Below are positions 52,959 through 63,699 of a stretch of 64,000 nucleotides of DNA, piece after piece. The first letter of the stretch is position 1; each line of letters opens with the position of its first letter. The translations under genes were made by a program, and so were the position numbers. The notes beneath the pieces are model-generated. The model saw only the letters and a list, made by a program, of their open reading frames with translations, was not told where the DNA came from and did no database searches. The stretch is from Aphanomyces cochlioides. Its lineage: Eukaryota; Oomycota; Saprolegniomycetes; Saprolegniales; Verrucalvaceae. The stretch covers positions 1,178,001 through 1,242,000 of the forward strand of contig JAHQRK010000021.1 of the NCBI GenBank assembly GCA_019828595.1, read 5' to 3'.

Positions 52959-53178
52959 GGATTGATCAATATATATATATATATATGTTTCTGCTGGCGC
53001 TCAAAAGTCTACACCCTTGCGATCCTACCTCTGTCATTTGACGTACGACGGCTACAGTACTTGCGAATACCAGGGCGTGAATACAAAAAAAATGTTCATA
53101 TTCATATTAAAATAAACGTAATAAAGTGTATTTCAAGTATTGCGCATTTCAGTTATTTGGCAATTTTACCCGATCGAT

Positions 53179-53349
53179 TTATACAAAAAATTCTTTCGCT
53201 AATGATTTAATATTATAATCTTCAACAAATTTATTCCTATTATCAACAATTAATTTATCAGGACGATCAAGTGTTTCTGGAACGCTAAATGACCCCCAAT
53301 AAGTTTTTGCGTAAATTATTGGGTAATTTGTTAAATCTGAATATCGCAT
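53179..53349 (-). CDS. Small Polinton protein at the right inverted repeat, 56 aa
   Basis: The ATG at 53347-53349 overlaps the inner edge of the right inverted repeat; the frame ends at 53179. It reads MRYSDLTNYPIIYAKTYWG then SFSVPETLDRPDKLIVDNR, with normal protein-like composition. Unknown. It sits symmetrically to the 51-aa gene at the left end. Confidence 0.4.
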   Translation of the reverse strand: MRYSDLTNYPIIYAKTYWGSFSVPETLDRPDKLIVDNRNKFVEDYNIKSLAKEFFV

Positions 53350-53627
53350 TATATTATAAATAATTATTGTTCAAGATCAAATGAATTTTAAAATTTTCTG
53401 TATGAAGGTCAAGATTATGCTGGTGATGCAAAATGCTTTGAGTGGTGATCATTTTGCCTTTGGACACTTCCACAAGTGTTAATTGTGTTTTTTGCTCGAG
53501 GGTGTCTCTAGCGTATGGTTGTGGAAATGGGTGAGAATCAATTCTTAGCTAATGGATGATGCCTTACTAATGCTTCTCGTCATGAGAATTTTGAAGTGGC
53601 CACGATATACCTTTAACAGCTATTACT
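53348..53627 (-). repeat. Polinton right terminal inverted repeat (280 bp)
   Basis: Inverted copy of 36454-36733. Confidence 0.95.
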
Positions 53628-53633
53628 TGCGTT
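53628..53633. repeat. Polinton target-site duplication TGCGTT (right)
   Basis: Pairs with 36448-36453. Confidence 0.9.
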
Positions 53634-54760
53634 TGACACCCCAATCCTTGACTCCTTCGTGCAATCGGGCTCGGAGGCCCTGCTCACTCTGACCAATTTT
53701 ACAATGACGGAATTCAATATCTTATGGGGGCTATGCGAGGAGCAAATTCAAGATCCTGGTACGACGGTCGTGGTCGTCAAAACTCGGCTAGCGCGAAGGA
53801 TGCTTTCTTCATGCTCTTGGTGGTAATGAAGCACTACGATACGTGGGAACGTCACGCTCTCGACTTCAACTACCGTACCCCAACCTTCGAAAAACTCATC
53901 ATGCGCATCATGGCTCTCGTTGAGCCAGTCCTCAGTGAGCAGCTTGTTCGACCAGTCTCCATGGAAGCTCAAAGAAACGCCGGCAAGACATTTCGAAACT
54001 ACCCTGAGGCACTTTATGCAACCGATGTAAAATTTCAACCAGCCCATCGACCCACTGGATCATTCAGCGATGCCAAGCGGTACTTCAGTGGGAAGCACAA
54101 ACTTTACGGCTTCAAGATTGAGGCATCAGTCGCCTTTCCTGGCACCTACGTGTTGATGTCATCCCACTCGCCCGGCTCTGTGTCAGATCTTACGCTCTTC
54201 ATGAATCGACTCGATTTGCACCGTCGTTGTCTTAGCAAGCGCTCGTCTGAAGAAAGCATCGTGGATACACTGGAAGGCATTTCGTCTTTCCCCATCAGTG
54301 GGCTGTCCTGATGGGCAAAGGGTATGAAGGCTGTGACGAGGCAGTCCGTAGCATACGACCAAAGAAGAAGCCAAGAGGCGGCGTCTTGACGAGACATGAG
54401 CTTGAACGCAACCAACGCGTCTCCTCTGACCGTGTTCTTGTTGAGAACTTGTTCGGTCGGACGTGTAAACTGTGGAAGATCTCCTATGCTACTTACAAGT
54501 GGTCAGAAGGTAAGTATGACATGACTCAGCGACTCACGTTTGCGCTGACCAACTTTCATGTAAGCATGCATCCATTACGCATGGAGGACAGAGGCTTCTA
54601 CACCTCTGTCTTGGCGCGCTACCACTCTATGGCTGAAGACATGCTACAAGCTGCAAGCCTTCGCCGTCGACGCTACCGTGAACGTCGTCAAGAGCGACTT
54701 GATGCTGACCGCTCAGTCTTGAGCGGCATGTTCGGCCAAAGCCAGAGCCAGGGTTATTAA
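53628..54760 (+). pseudogene. DDE_4 transposase, main part (right of Polinton), frameshifted
   Basis: Continues the frame opened at 36317 with LDSFVQSGSEALLTLTNFTM, shifts near 53745-53765 into the frame of 53724-54311, then shifts again near 54270-54310 into 54311-54760. The core motifs match the transposase at 15181: YATDVKFQP (Asp), FSGKHKLYGF, SPGSVSDLTLFMNR (Asp), LVENLFGRTCKLWK (Glu). It was already a repeat when the Polinton landed in its N-terminal part, or decayed afterwards. Confidence 0.7.
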
Positions 54761-55165
54761 ACTGCTGGAAAAATACCAAGTTGCAGGTGTAAAAACGGTT
54801 TAAAACATGTTAAAACTGTTTAAAACACGAAAAACACATTGAATTGTTTAAAACAGACATAAAACGGGTTATATATGTTCTATACGTGTTTTTTCGTGAT
54901 ATTTTTATGTTTTGAACATATTTGTTTGATGATTGCAAATTCATCACCCCTTTCTCGAAATGACAAGTGCATCGTCCGAAAGCAATGATCTCAAGTGGAC
55001 ATTTGTTGATTTGAACTGTTCATGCAGTTTTCCTCTAAACAACAACTTTGTTTGATACCCTTGAGTTCTCCACTTACACCAGTATTGTTGAAATATGTCT
55101 TATGTCATTTCTCATTGATGCAATTGTCGTATATGTCGCTGTTTTTGATTTAGAGTTCTAATAGA
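54761..55165. other. AT-rich spacer after the DDE_4 relic
   Basis: Several GTTTAAAAC repeats between 54795 and 54865; no gene. Confidence 0.45.
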
Positions 55166-55511
55166 TCATGCTTCTTCGGTTCTTCCTGGCGAGTTACAAA
55201 CTTTTATCTGCTTGATAGCTTCACAAGCGCCTCTGAGATCGTGTAGATCGCGAGTCGAAGTTGCACCAAGGGGGAACGAAAAATCTTTGGTAAGGCTGTA
55301 GCTAGTCTTCTCTCTCGCTGCCTTCTCGATTGTCAACTTGCTGGCTTCTCGGTTGTACAAAGAAGTATTTCCCCTTGTTCTCTTGCATCGCAATCCACGT
55401 TGCCGTGTCGTCTGAATTGTTATCGCCTGCCTGTTTGGTGATTCTGCAAACTGGATGCCCCTTGGAATGACGTGACCTTGGGACGTGACTCCAGCGCAAC
55501 CAGCTAATCAC
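55166..55511 (-). pseudogene. Decayed unknown protein fragment related to 30409-30690
   Basis: Two overlapping minus-strand frames (55302-55511 and 55166-55393) give KGHPVCRITKQAGDNNSDD, ATWIAMQENKGKYFFVQP and, in a third frame, PPWCNFDS. The nucleotide stretch GTTGCACCAAGGGGGAACGA is closely matched at 30456. The gene is broken or spliced in a way I cannot resolve. Confidence 0.3.
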
Positions 55512-55746
55512 TCAGCTAAAAAAGGCTCAATCTGGTGTCTTACTCACTCTAATGAGCCCGCAGATACACAAAATTTGCCATGAGTCACCACCAGCAAGTT
55601 ATTCCTGGTGACGACAAATGTGACGATAATTTTTGTTTGGGGTTGAAGGGGTTTAGGGGTTTAGGGTTTCCGCCGACTTGGATGAACCTTCATAAATTGA
55701 TGTAGATCAATTGACACAGTATTGTTGTTTCCGCCATCATTTCGAC

Positions 55747-56714
55747 ATGAGGATGCACACGACGTCCAAGTTCATTGCGGACTGCTCGGCTCGATTGCAT
55801 CTTGGACACGTATGCTGACCTCATCAGCTCTTTTGATTGGAATTTAGGTGCCAACGACTACGGCCATGGCCTTAGCTCATCGATTCTACGCGAATGCAAG
55901 GTGTGAGTAGTGCTCGTTCCCAACGTGATCTCATTGCATGAAACAGTGTTGAAGTCTTTCCATACGTTGAAATTGGCGCTGCGTGCATCTTTCTAGCGAC
56001 AAAGGTAGACCTTCTTGACTTGAGCTTGCATTGATGTCAAACGTAGATCACAGAAAAGCCTCGGAAGCTTCGAGATGTGATGAATGTGGCGTACTGTGTG
56101 TCAAATAACACGAATACACCAGTCCCGACTGGCGTTGAGTACTCAACGCTCAAGGAAAACTTACTAGATGCTGAACAAACGGTTTGACTTTTTGATGATC
56201 GAATGTCATTGTTGATACACTGCTAGGTGCTACGTATGATTCGATTCGATATGAACGTTGCCTTGCCCTATCAATACTTGCTGAACTACACCAAGCTTCT
56301 CGGGTATCTTCGCGACATAGAGAGCATCAACTTGATAATTTGGCTAGATGTCCCCGACTTGTTGTCCGAATGGCGCTGACATTGACCAGTGACCTGTATT
56401 ACATGCCGTCTGCACTGCAGTATCCTCCTCACGTTATTGCTGCTTCGTGTATTGTCCTTGCGATCGAATTGCTCGAGGTAGCGATCGCTCTACGTACTGT
56501 CTAACTGGATGGCTGTAGATCAACGAACCCGCTGCCCCGCCTCGGTGGTGGTATCACTTCGACACAAGGTACTTTTCCATACTTGTCGTGCCTTCTAAGA
56601 GTTTGTGGCCCACGTAGCGATGACGATATTGCGGCAATTCGGCGCGATTTTGTCCAGCTCTACACGGTCATGCCTCCATCAAATCCATCATCAACAGGGC
56701 TTCAAGAGTCATAA
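55747..56714 (+). CDS. Cyclin Q-like (FAM58) cyclin, 8 exons
   Basis: No long ORF exists, but splicing seven GT-AG introns of 38-49 bp gives exons 55747-55809, 55848-55900, 55947-56004, 56047-56181, 56227-56303, 56348-56477, 56519-56568, 56618-56714. The total is 663 bp, 220 residues, in frame throughout. The first cyclin fold shows ALAHRFYANA, EIGAACIFLATKITEKPRK and LRDVMNVAYC; the second has VLRMIRFDMNVALPYQYLL, HVIAASCIVLAIELLE, RWWYHFDT and RDFVQLYT. These match cyclin Q, the partner of CDK10, better than cyclins K, L or T. The length is close to the human protein. Upstream starts are possible. Confidence 0.82.
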
Positions 56715-57595
56715 ATAATCAAAGTACATTTATAAATAAATACACCAAACATTATAATTTATTAAAGGATATTAAATTTAGAGTCATAGTATCTCGAACA
56801 ACGAAATTCTGCCTTGGGCAGTCAGTTTTCAAGAAATGACGTCACTGCAAAAGATGGGCGAGGCAGAAGTCATATCTGTCGAGTTTCGAGCAAGCAACGA
56901 CGTGGCAACGGCGACAAAAGTTGACCACGGTGAAAAATCGAATGCGAGTTCTAAATTCAGTCATTCAAATGCTCGTTTTTCGAACATTGTTGCCAAGATC
57001 TCACATCACTAAGCTGTCAGCCCGTCAAGCAACTTTCAATCTGTTCATTGAGATGCGCACTCATTCATCGATTTCGTCATGCCCACCATTTCGAAGGAGT
57101 TGTGACAAAACATTCAAATTGTCTGGAAAGCTGTGACAGGTCCTGTGGGCCTGTATAATTTAATACCCTATTGTATGCACTTTTGGAATGCAAGAGATTG
57201 AACAATACTCTATAAATATATATTTACACTAATTAAGTCTAGAAGGTTCAGCTGATTGAACTGATGGATCTTCAAGGACCTTCCTGGACAAGTCCAGCGT
57301 CCGCGTGGAGCTTCTATGCGATGGAGACCAGCACGGTCACAAGAAAACGAGCAGCGAGACAAAGACATGGCGGCGTGGAAGGCGATGGGATCATTCGATC
57401 GCTTGATTTTTCATCTTGATGAATTTCCTGGACGAAAAGCAAGGCTTGTCACACCGTTCAGGTCGCACCCATATTCGGAGGACGTCAACCGAGACACACG
57501 TCTGGGCCAGACATGTCCCCCGAGTCGAGCGCACGGCAATTGCGACAACAATACACGTGGATAAATATATGCGTGTTCCTTCTCTCTGCTCTCTT
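56715..57595. other. Intergenic between cyclin and zinc-finger genes
   Basis: Short frames at 56921-57136 and 57316-57564 lack recognisable motifs. No gene supported. Confidence 0.4.
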
Positions 57596-58870
57596 CTACA
57601 TGGGCAGGATGATGGTTTGGGGTGTCGTCGCAGCCGTACGAGGCGTAGCGCCAACAAGCAGGGAGGCCTCTTGAGCTGCAGCTTGTTGGAGCATGAGTTC
57701 CGATAGACTTGCTTCAGATGCATTGATCAAGCAGCCTGCAGCTTCTTGAGAGGCACAAACAACTTCAAGCATGATAGAGCGAGCAGTCTCGATGTCTTCG
57801 ATACCGCACAGGTGGCATGTTTGCTCGACAAGACGGCGTGAACGTTCCACGAGACGAGTCGCGCAGTTCTTCTCTGATTCGAGGAAGACCAAACGACGGC
57901 ACATTGCAGACGTCACCGTAGGAGCTGCAACTTGGCAGATCGCGCCAAAACGACGTCCCGCGTCTTCATACTTTTGACACGCGTCTTTCATTTCCAATTC
58001 AGCAGCTTGAGTTGCTTGTTGTGCGAGAACACTCAAGTCGTTGATGCTTCCTTGCTTCAGCGCGTTCTCCATTTGCATGCACGCTGAGTAAACAACTTGA
58101 GCCGGGTTGACAGGTGAGGCGACTGGTGCGGCTTTGGCATCAGCTTCGAGATCGAAGTCGGAAAAGACATCCGAGATCAAGCTTTCGGTATCGGTATCAA
58201 CTTCTCCCGACGGAGGAACACGAATTGGATCCAAATCATCCGAATCGTCTTCTCCAACCACCAAGTAAAGCTTGTTGACAAGATCGTCAACCATAGATGC
58301 TTCAGTGCTTGGTTCTGATTTGATGGACGTGCGAGGCGACGACAAAGGCGAGGGTTCGAGCTTCTTGGCCAAGTGGCCCGTTTCCTCCTTCAAAGGAATC
58401 TTTCGTTTCTTTTCCTTCTTGCATGCTTCAGTCGATGCCGCTTCGGATCTTTCCTTCTCATGAATATGTCGATGGCGGCATAGGTTGCCAGACGTGTTGA
58501 ATCCCTTGTTGCACACTTCGCAGTGGTACGGCTTCGCACCAGTGTGCGTGATTTGGTGGCGTGCTAGCGTGAATGCACGTCCAAACCGCTTCGAGCACTT
58601 TTCACATGCGTATGGCTTCAATCCCGAATGGGCTTTGACATGACGGCCAAGGTTGCTCGACGAACAAAAGACTCGATGGCACCCTTCTACGGGACAGACA
58701 AACTCTTGACGTGCTTTTCCGGGTTCGCCACAAGGTACACCTTCTTGGCACGAGGTGCAGTCTCCCGACATGGGGCTGTTGGCAGACGTTACAGGTGATT
58801 CGGGACCCGGGGCGGGTTTCTCGTTGTCTGAGTCGATGTCCAGCGAGTCATCTGCTGTACCACCGCCCAT
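57596..58870 (-). CDS. C2H2 zinc-finger protein, three fingers, 424 aa
   Basis: I chose Met at 58870 (MGGGTADDSLDIDSD) because the 58 residues upstream are Arg-rich and look like 5' leader. Residues about 57-140 hold three C2H2 fingers with TG(A)KPY-type linkers: CPVEGCHRVFCSSSNLGRHVKAH, CEKCSKRFGRAFTLARHQITH and CEVCNKGFNTSGNLCRHRHIH. A basic region (KKEKKRKIPLK) then looks like a nuclear signal, followed by an acidic region and a long helical Ala-rich C terminus. A likely DNA-binding transcription regulator. The ORF is single-exon and intact. Targets are unknown. Confidence 0.82.
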   Translation of the reverse strand: MGGGTADDSLDIDSDNEKPAPGPESPVTSANSPMSGDCTSCQEGVPCGEPGKARQEFVCPVEGCHRVFCSSSNLGRHVKAHSGLKPYACEKCSKRFGRAFTLARHQITHTGAKPYHCEVCNKGFNTSGNLCRHRHIHEKERSEAASTEACKKEKKRKIPLKEETGHLAKKLEPSPLSSPRTSIKSEPSTEASMVDDLVNKLYLVVGEDDSDDLDPIRVPPSGEVDTDTESLISDVFSDFDLEADAKAAPVASPVNPAQVVYSACMQMENALKQGSINDLSVLAQQATQAAELEMKDACQKYEDAGRRFGAICQVAAPTVTSAMCRRLVFLESEKNCATRLVERSRRLVEQTCHLCGIEDIETARSIMLEVVCASQEAAGCLINASEASLSELMLQQAAAQEASLLVGATPRTAATTPQTIILPM

Positions 58871-58947
58871 TGCGTCTGTGTTTCGTTGAGAGGTGTGCTT
58901 GGATGAATGGCAGCGGCGGAAATGGTAGCGGCGCGGTTGCTGTTTTT

Positions 58948-59688
58948 TTACTGCTTCTGGGACGCCGCGGCAATTGAAATCTGGCGGAAGGCGGCGCGGG
59001 TGCCGTACATTCGCATTGAAATGCACGTACGCTGTACAATACAAACCTTGAAAAATAGTATCTCTTCCATGTCGTACATTGTACGTGTATTCAACGACGT
59101 CGCGAAACGATTGGCGGGCACTGTGGTGAGTAATTCGACAATAAGATTCGCGTGACGAAATTTCTCGATTTTTATTTTATATCTTTCAATTTGTATGGGT
59201 GAGCTGAAGATTGGATTAAAATGACGAACATTCTCGTGTTCTAACCAATCAAAAGGTCGTTCAACACGGGACCACTGGATTGAAAAAGACGTCTCATTTG
59301 ACGGATGCATGGAAAGCACGCGCGCGTCTTGTTTAGCAAGCAGAGGCATTGGTCTGTGGAATTTGGAGCTAAGGCTGTTGACAACGTTGGATTTTGTGTA
59401 TTTTTCATTGACAGCACGGCGACGACGACACAATAAGTGCATGTCGCATCCGAGAAGCGCAACTGGATGTCCAAGATCCAGTTTGCCCAAGCGTAGAATC
59501 TTGTTTTGGATTTTGGACGTTTTGAAAATGGCCAGGGGATGAGATGTCTTTTTCGTGTGGCTGGTTTCGAACGATCGAAATTCTGAGCGACGCCAGAACG
59601 AACATTCCGAGTTTGAAACGGCGAGAAAGTCGACGAAGTGCTTGATTGTGGAATCCAGGACATGCCTCGTCGGGTGCGGGGTCGACAT
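58948..59688 (-). CDS. Hypothetical ORF, 246 aa
   Basis: A continuous minus-strand frame from Met 59688 to 58948, upstream of and parallel to the zinc-finger gene. Segments such as PLAIFKTSKIQNKILRLGKL and PSNETSFSIQWSRVERPFDW look protein-like, but I recognise no domain, and the last 60 residues overlap the presumed zinc-finger leader. It may contain introns. Confidence 0.3.
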   Translation of the reverse strand: MSTPHPTRHVLDSTIKHFVDFLAVSNSECSFWRRSEFRSFETSHTKKTSHPLAIFKTSKIQNKILRLGKLDLGHPVALLGCDMHLLCRRRRAVNEKYTKSNVVNSLSSKFHRPMPLLAKQDARVLSMHPSNETSFSIQWSRVERPFDWLEHENVRHFNPIFSSPIQIERYKIKIEKFRHANLIVELLTTVPANRFATSLNTRTMYDMEEILFFKVCIVQRTCISMRMYGTRAAFRQISIAAASQKQ

Positions 59689-59930
59689 GTTGTGAATGAA
59701 CGATCAACCATGCACTGAATTGAAGAAGAGAGCCCATATGAGAGTATGCAATGGGATTGTGAGGTTGAAGTATACCTTAAAAATGAGAGTTACCTTGAGA
59801 GTGATATTCAGAATTGTGCTACCGATGAGAGAGAGTGATTGAGAGTGGCAGAACATCAAGACCGACTGTGAATACAATTGTGTGGATTTTGTTGAAGTGC
59901 CACGGAAGGATACAACCATTTCCTTATCGA

Positions 59931-61130
59931 TCACGCAACATGGTGCCGCAGAGGACGGCCATGGACACCGGCAATTAAATTTGCAACAGCGATGTCGGCC
60001 ATTGCATGCCGTGTCTTGATTGTCGCCGAGCCAATATGTGGCAGAATGGTGCAATTCGGAAGAGTAAAGAGCTACAAGTGGCTTCACAATCAATTTGAAA
60101 GTGATGCAGTTCGCACCTTGTGGTCAATGGGAAGTGGTTCTGGGTCAGTCACGTCGAGCCCAGCTGCTGCCAATTGCTTTGAAACGAGAGCAGCGTACAA
60201 TGCGTCCTGATCCACGACCGGCCCTCGACTCGTGTTGATGAAAACAGCATTGGGTCTCATCTTGGCAAATCTACAGTAGATAAATATTGAGCTGACAAAT
60301 GTTGATCCACCTACGCGTCGGCATTGAAAAGATGATGCGTGGATTCGCTCAGTGGGCAGTGCACACTGACGATGTCGCTGTCCGCCAAGAGTTGGTCCAT
60401 TGAGCAATATGTTGCATCAAGGGGGGAAGCTAGCTCGGGCTTTGGTCGTGGTCCCGAGTACAAAATACGGCATTGGAACGCTGTACGCATGATAGTCGCA
60501 AATTTGGCGCCAATTCGACCCAGTCCGACGATCCCAACAGTACTTCCTTCAACGTCGGTTCCGCAGTACCTGTAACCAAGTGATATAATTGCAGGACGGA
60601 TGCATGTCGTACTGAAACGGTTGCCACACACCCCATTCGCCTTTCTTGGCACTCTCGACAGCGGGAATGACGTGGCGTTTCACTGCAAACGTCAGTGCCA
60701 CTGCGGTTTCAGCCGTTGAGGTGTCAAGCACACCTAAGACAGAATCTTTGTGATGCGATGTATGGGGGTTCAAACCAACCTGGTGTTATACCGATCGCGA
60801 CATTTCTCGCATGACACGCTGCAGCATCAATGTGATTGTACCCAACAGACATTGTCGAAACAACTTTCAAATGAGGTCCAGCCGCTTCCAGCACTTCGTT
60901 GTCGATGCGATCAGTTAGCATGCACAAGATACCATCGCAATTTTTCGCCCGTTCTAAGAGCTGGGGTCGCGGAATCGCATCGTCCTCGCGCTCAAATACA
61001 TCCACGTCGACATTGGCAAGCTTAAGCTGATCTAAATTCGCGTCAATTTTGCGGGGAGGGACAGAAAATCGCGCGGACCTAGGATGTAAGGCACATGGCG
61101 CGTGACAAGGACTCTCGGCTTTTGCAGCAT
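59931..61130 (-). CDS. D-2-hydroxyacid dehydrogenase, glyoxylate/hydroxypyruvate reductase-like, 6 exons
   Basis: Exons on the minus strand: 61079-61130, 60780-61031, 60619-60733, 60315-60569, 60117-60270, 59931-60071. Introns are 44-49 bp; the total is 969 bp (322 residues), in frame. Start [14 protein letters not shown] was preferred over upstream Met codons because it matches the family N terminus. Catalytic and NAD(P) features: [11 protein letters not shown], the Rossmann GLGRIG ([15 protein letters not shown]), [21 protein letters not shown] (Arg), [15 protein letters not shown] (Glu region) and ILPHIGSAT (His). The enzyme reduces glyoxylate and hydroxypyruvate with NAD(P)H. Length is normal (about 328 in human GRHPR). 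Divergent from NCAPH2. Confidence 0.92.
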
Positions 61131-61383
61131 CTTTCAAATGGGAAATTCTAATCCAATCAAGTTCTATATTCTTCAAAAATTAGATTTTAATTGGACGAAA
61201 AAATAAAATTAATTTTAAATTCTTTTATTTGGCTAATTCTAGAAATATTTCGGATAATAATTTTAAATCATCCGGATATTCAACAAAGGCGGCAATTTGG
61301 TTCCGTGACCAAGAACGATGAGCTCGATGAGCCACCTCTTGGACCCGCTTCGGTGCGACGATGGAGCGTCGATGAGCTGATTC
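61131..61383. promoter_or_regulatory. Divergent promoter region (dehydrogenase / NCAPH2)
   Basis: A 253-bp spacer between divergent starts, with an AT-rich core at 61170-61260. The short frame at 61191-61391 is not supported as a gene, although an additional 5' exon of NCAPH2 could lie here. Confidence 0.4.
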
Positions 61384-63481
61384 ATGTCTAGGGAATTAAG
61401 CATTGAGCTGGACCTGGGACGGGAGCTCGGGGAATACCTCCAGCATATTCAAGTGGACGAAAGCGTGCTTGTGAATTTTGCACAGGCGGCGCTTCTCGTC
61501 CAGCAATCCAGCACGCTCTACAGCAAGAAAGTCGAGAATTTGTACGCATTGGTGCTAGAAACGGTAGCCCATTTGCAGTCCACAGACGTGCGCGATCCGT
61601 CGACGCTCCAGCAGCAACAAGGCCGAGATGGTCGGTCTAAACGACAGAAGAACAATCAAGGCAAAGCCACAACCACATCTCGTGGCGATACGACTCTCAC
61701 AGTTGCAGACATGACTGCAGAAACCAACGAAATCAGCTGGACTGTTCGAACACACATTGAAGAAAGCCACAAGATTGATTTACCTCCAAGTGACAGTCGT
61801 CGTAACAACGAGAAGACCAACACAAAGACCTTTCAGTAGGAAGCATCCATGGTTTTGCTGACTATAGTGTTCTTTAGGGCTTCTATGCTGCTCATGGGTT
61901 CTTTCGTGTCGATGGACAACGACTCTGGCGAAAGTCTCAAGCTAAAGTCGTGTCTGATTGATCCTGAGGTATTTCTTCGTCAGGCAAGATCTTAGAGTGG
62001 ACATCAATGTAGACTGGTGCACTCTTCCTGGATGAAAGCAGTAAAGCTCTCTTGGGCGAGCCTCTCATCGATTCCCAGCCTTCGTTTACTTCTTTCCCTG
62101 CTCTGGAATCCACCACACTTTCCTCCATTCCTGAGCCACCGCAAAATCCCACACAAGGAAGCTACGCTGACAACAACTACAACGACGACAATGATAATTA
62201 CGTCGACTTCGGAGGCGGCCATAGTGATGACGTGATGGAACCAGTGACGTCTGTCGAAGCTCCAGCCACAGAACCGACTCCTGTGCCTGTGGTTTGGCGT
62301 CCAAAAGAAGAAGAAACAGATCCAGATGATCCATGGGCGCTCTTAGACGCCTACGAGACGAAGGATTGTGTCATTAAGCCATTCAACAAAGGTTACAATC
62401 ATGGAGCTTCGAGGAGATTGACCCTCTCGACTAGGAGTTTCATATCGTACGAGAGTTCCCAAGACGATCAAGAAGAGCGTTGTCAAAGTCGAGCCTATAT
62501 ACACGCCAGTGCACCCTCAGCCCAAGAAATTGCAGCGCTTGCGCCATCAATTCCTTGCTAAGCCTTGCAAACTGTTCATCCAGACGACGTTTTCATCCCT
62601 GCGAGATCTTTACAATCAATGTATGGCGACTACACGAGCAACTCCAGCATTTAGAAACCGTAAGGAGGCAGCAGAAGGAGCTTCAATACATGGGGCGTCT
62701 ACCTCGGCGGTTGGGATGCAGCAAGAAGTCTATGGGGCCCAGGACGATGACAATTACGGAGGTTTTGACGACGCTGGGGATGATTTCAGCATGGGTGGCG
62801 ACGATTTCGACCAAGACGACGACGATGACGAGGCTGATGGCGCTCAAGATGACATTCCAACTGTCAAGAAAGCGCCACGAAAAGACTCTGATGATGAAAC
62901 CACGAAGCAACGACCTCCTGAAGACTTGATTTCCATCACAAAGACCTTGGATTGGAGTATAAAGGAGGAGACAACCTATGAAGATCTCTGCAAGCAGCAT
63001 ATTGTACGTCCACGTTGACATGGAATGAGCTCATGATGGACAATGCTCGTGTAGGAACAATTCATGCGGGGGACGGAGCAATACTTGAGAGAAAGCAACG
63101 TGAACAAGAGCGTGACAGAGTGGCAGACCAAATTAGCTCCACTGCTGGAAGATCAGGTGACGTTACTCCACCGTTGTGAGCTCTAATTATGGCATGTAGA
63201 ACCGTCGGCCGCCATTTGATGTGAAGGAATGCAGCGTCGAGATCGCCAAGAAACTTGAGACGATGAAACCAACGCACGTTGGCTTTGACCAAGTCATGCA
63301 AGACATGGCGAGCTATGAAATCTGCCGCATGTTCTCGGCGGTACTTCACATGGTACGGCTTCTTGCTTAAGCTAGTGAACGCTTACGTCGTCTTGGGCTC
63401 TAGGCAAACGATGGAGATGTCGAGCTTGGCCATGACAACTCGATGGATTCGCTAACGATGCGTCGTGTCGATCGTATTTAA
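61384..63481 (+). CDS. NCAPH2: Condensin II complex subunit H2
   Basis: Supported exons: 61384-61835, 61878-61968, 62013-62391, from 62435, and after further small introns pieces beginning near 63056, 63201 and 63406, with the stop at 63479-63481. N-terminal ELGEYLQHI...NFAQAALLVQQSSTLYSKKVENLY is the SMC-binding H2 domain; mid-protein DDPWALLDAYETK and KPFNKG match the conserved DPW motif; the C-terminal winged-helix part has YEDLCKQHI, PFDVKECSVEIAKKL and YEICRMFSAVLHM. It is the kleisin that bridges the SMC2-SMC4 heads for chromosome condensation. In the exon from 62435 the best protein reading (VWRLHEQLQHLETVRRQQKEL) needs two compensating frame changes near 62570 and 62700. The true start may be further upstream. 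Confidence 0.85.
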
Positions 63482-63699
63482 AAGCTAGAAGTAGAATAAA
63501 TAAATTCATCGCGATTGAGTATTCATTCATGTACACAAGATAAAGCAATCAGGCAGCAGCATGGTACGGCAGCGTGAAAACGACAAACATAGAGGGTGGG
63601 GAGGTGTAAATAACTGTATGTCTTCAGGGAGGAATATCCCCTCGGCACACATTGGCTTGAAAAAGACATTGCAATGGACGACCGAGCTCGCCGTCCACT
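63482..63699. other. Convergent intergenic spacer
   Basis: Spacer between the NCAPH2 stop and the stop of the minus-strand gene; nothing recognised. Confidence 0.4.

Larger units (their letters stand above)
36454..53627. mobile_element. Complete Polinton/Maverick (17,174 bp)
   Basis: The termini are AGTAATAGC...GCTATTACT with about 280-bp inverted repeats differing at only about two positions by eye. The 6-bp duplication TGCGTT and AG/CT ends match Polintons. It is markedly AT-richer than the flanks, except for the 51.2-53.0 kb gene. The gene set contains the core Polinton/adintovirus-like modules: polymerase B, retroviral-type integrase, genome-packaging ATPase, major and minor capsid proteins and a cysteine protease. 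It also carries a fibre, a pVI-like protein, several small ORFs and a Crinkler/RHS-type cargo gene. Frameshifts occur in the polymerase 3' end and in the fibre; all other core genes are open. Confidence 0.95.

Noticed and set aside
36454..53627. Virophage or Polinton-like virus rather than Polinton
   Set aside because: The protein-primed polymerase B, chromodomain integrase, 6-bp duplication and 17-kb size fit Polinton/Maverick; no virophage-type primase-helicase is present.
57316..57564. Plus-strand 82-codon frame near the zinc-finger 3' end
   Set aside because: No motif, and the composition matches non-coding flank.
60750..61025. Plus-strand 91-codon frame opposite the dehydrogenase
   Set aside because: Shadow of a well-supported exon on the minus strand.
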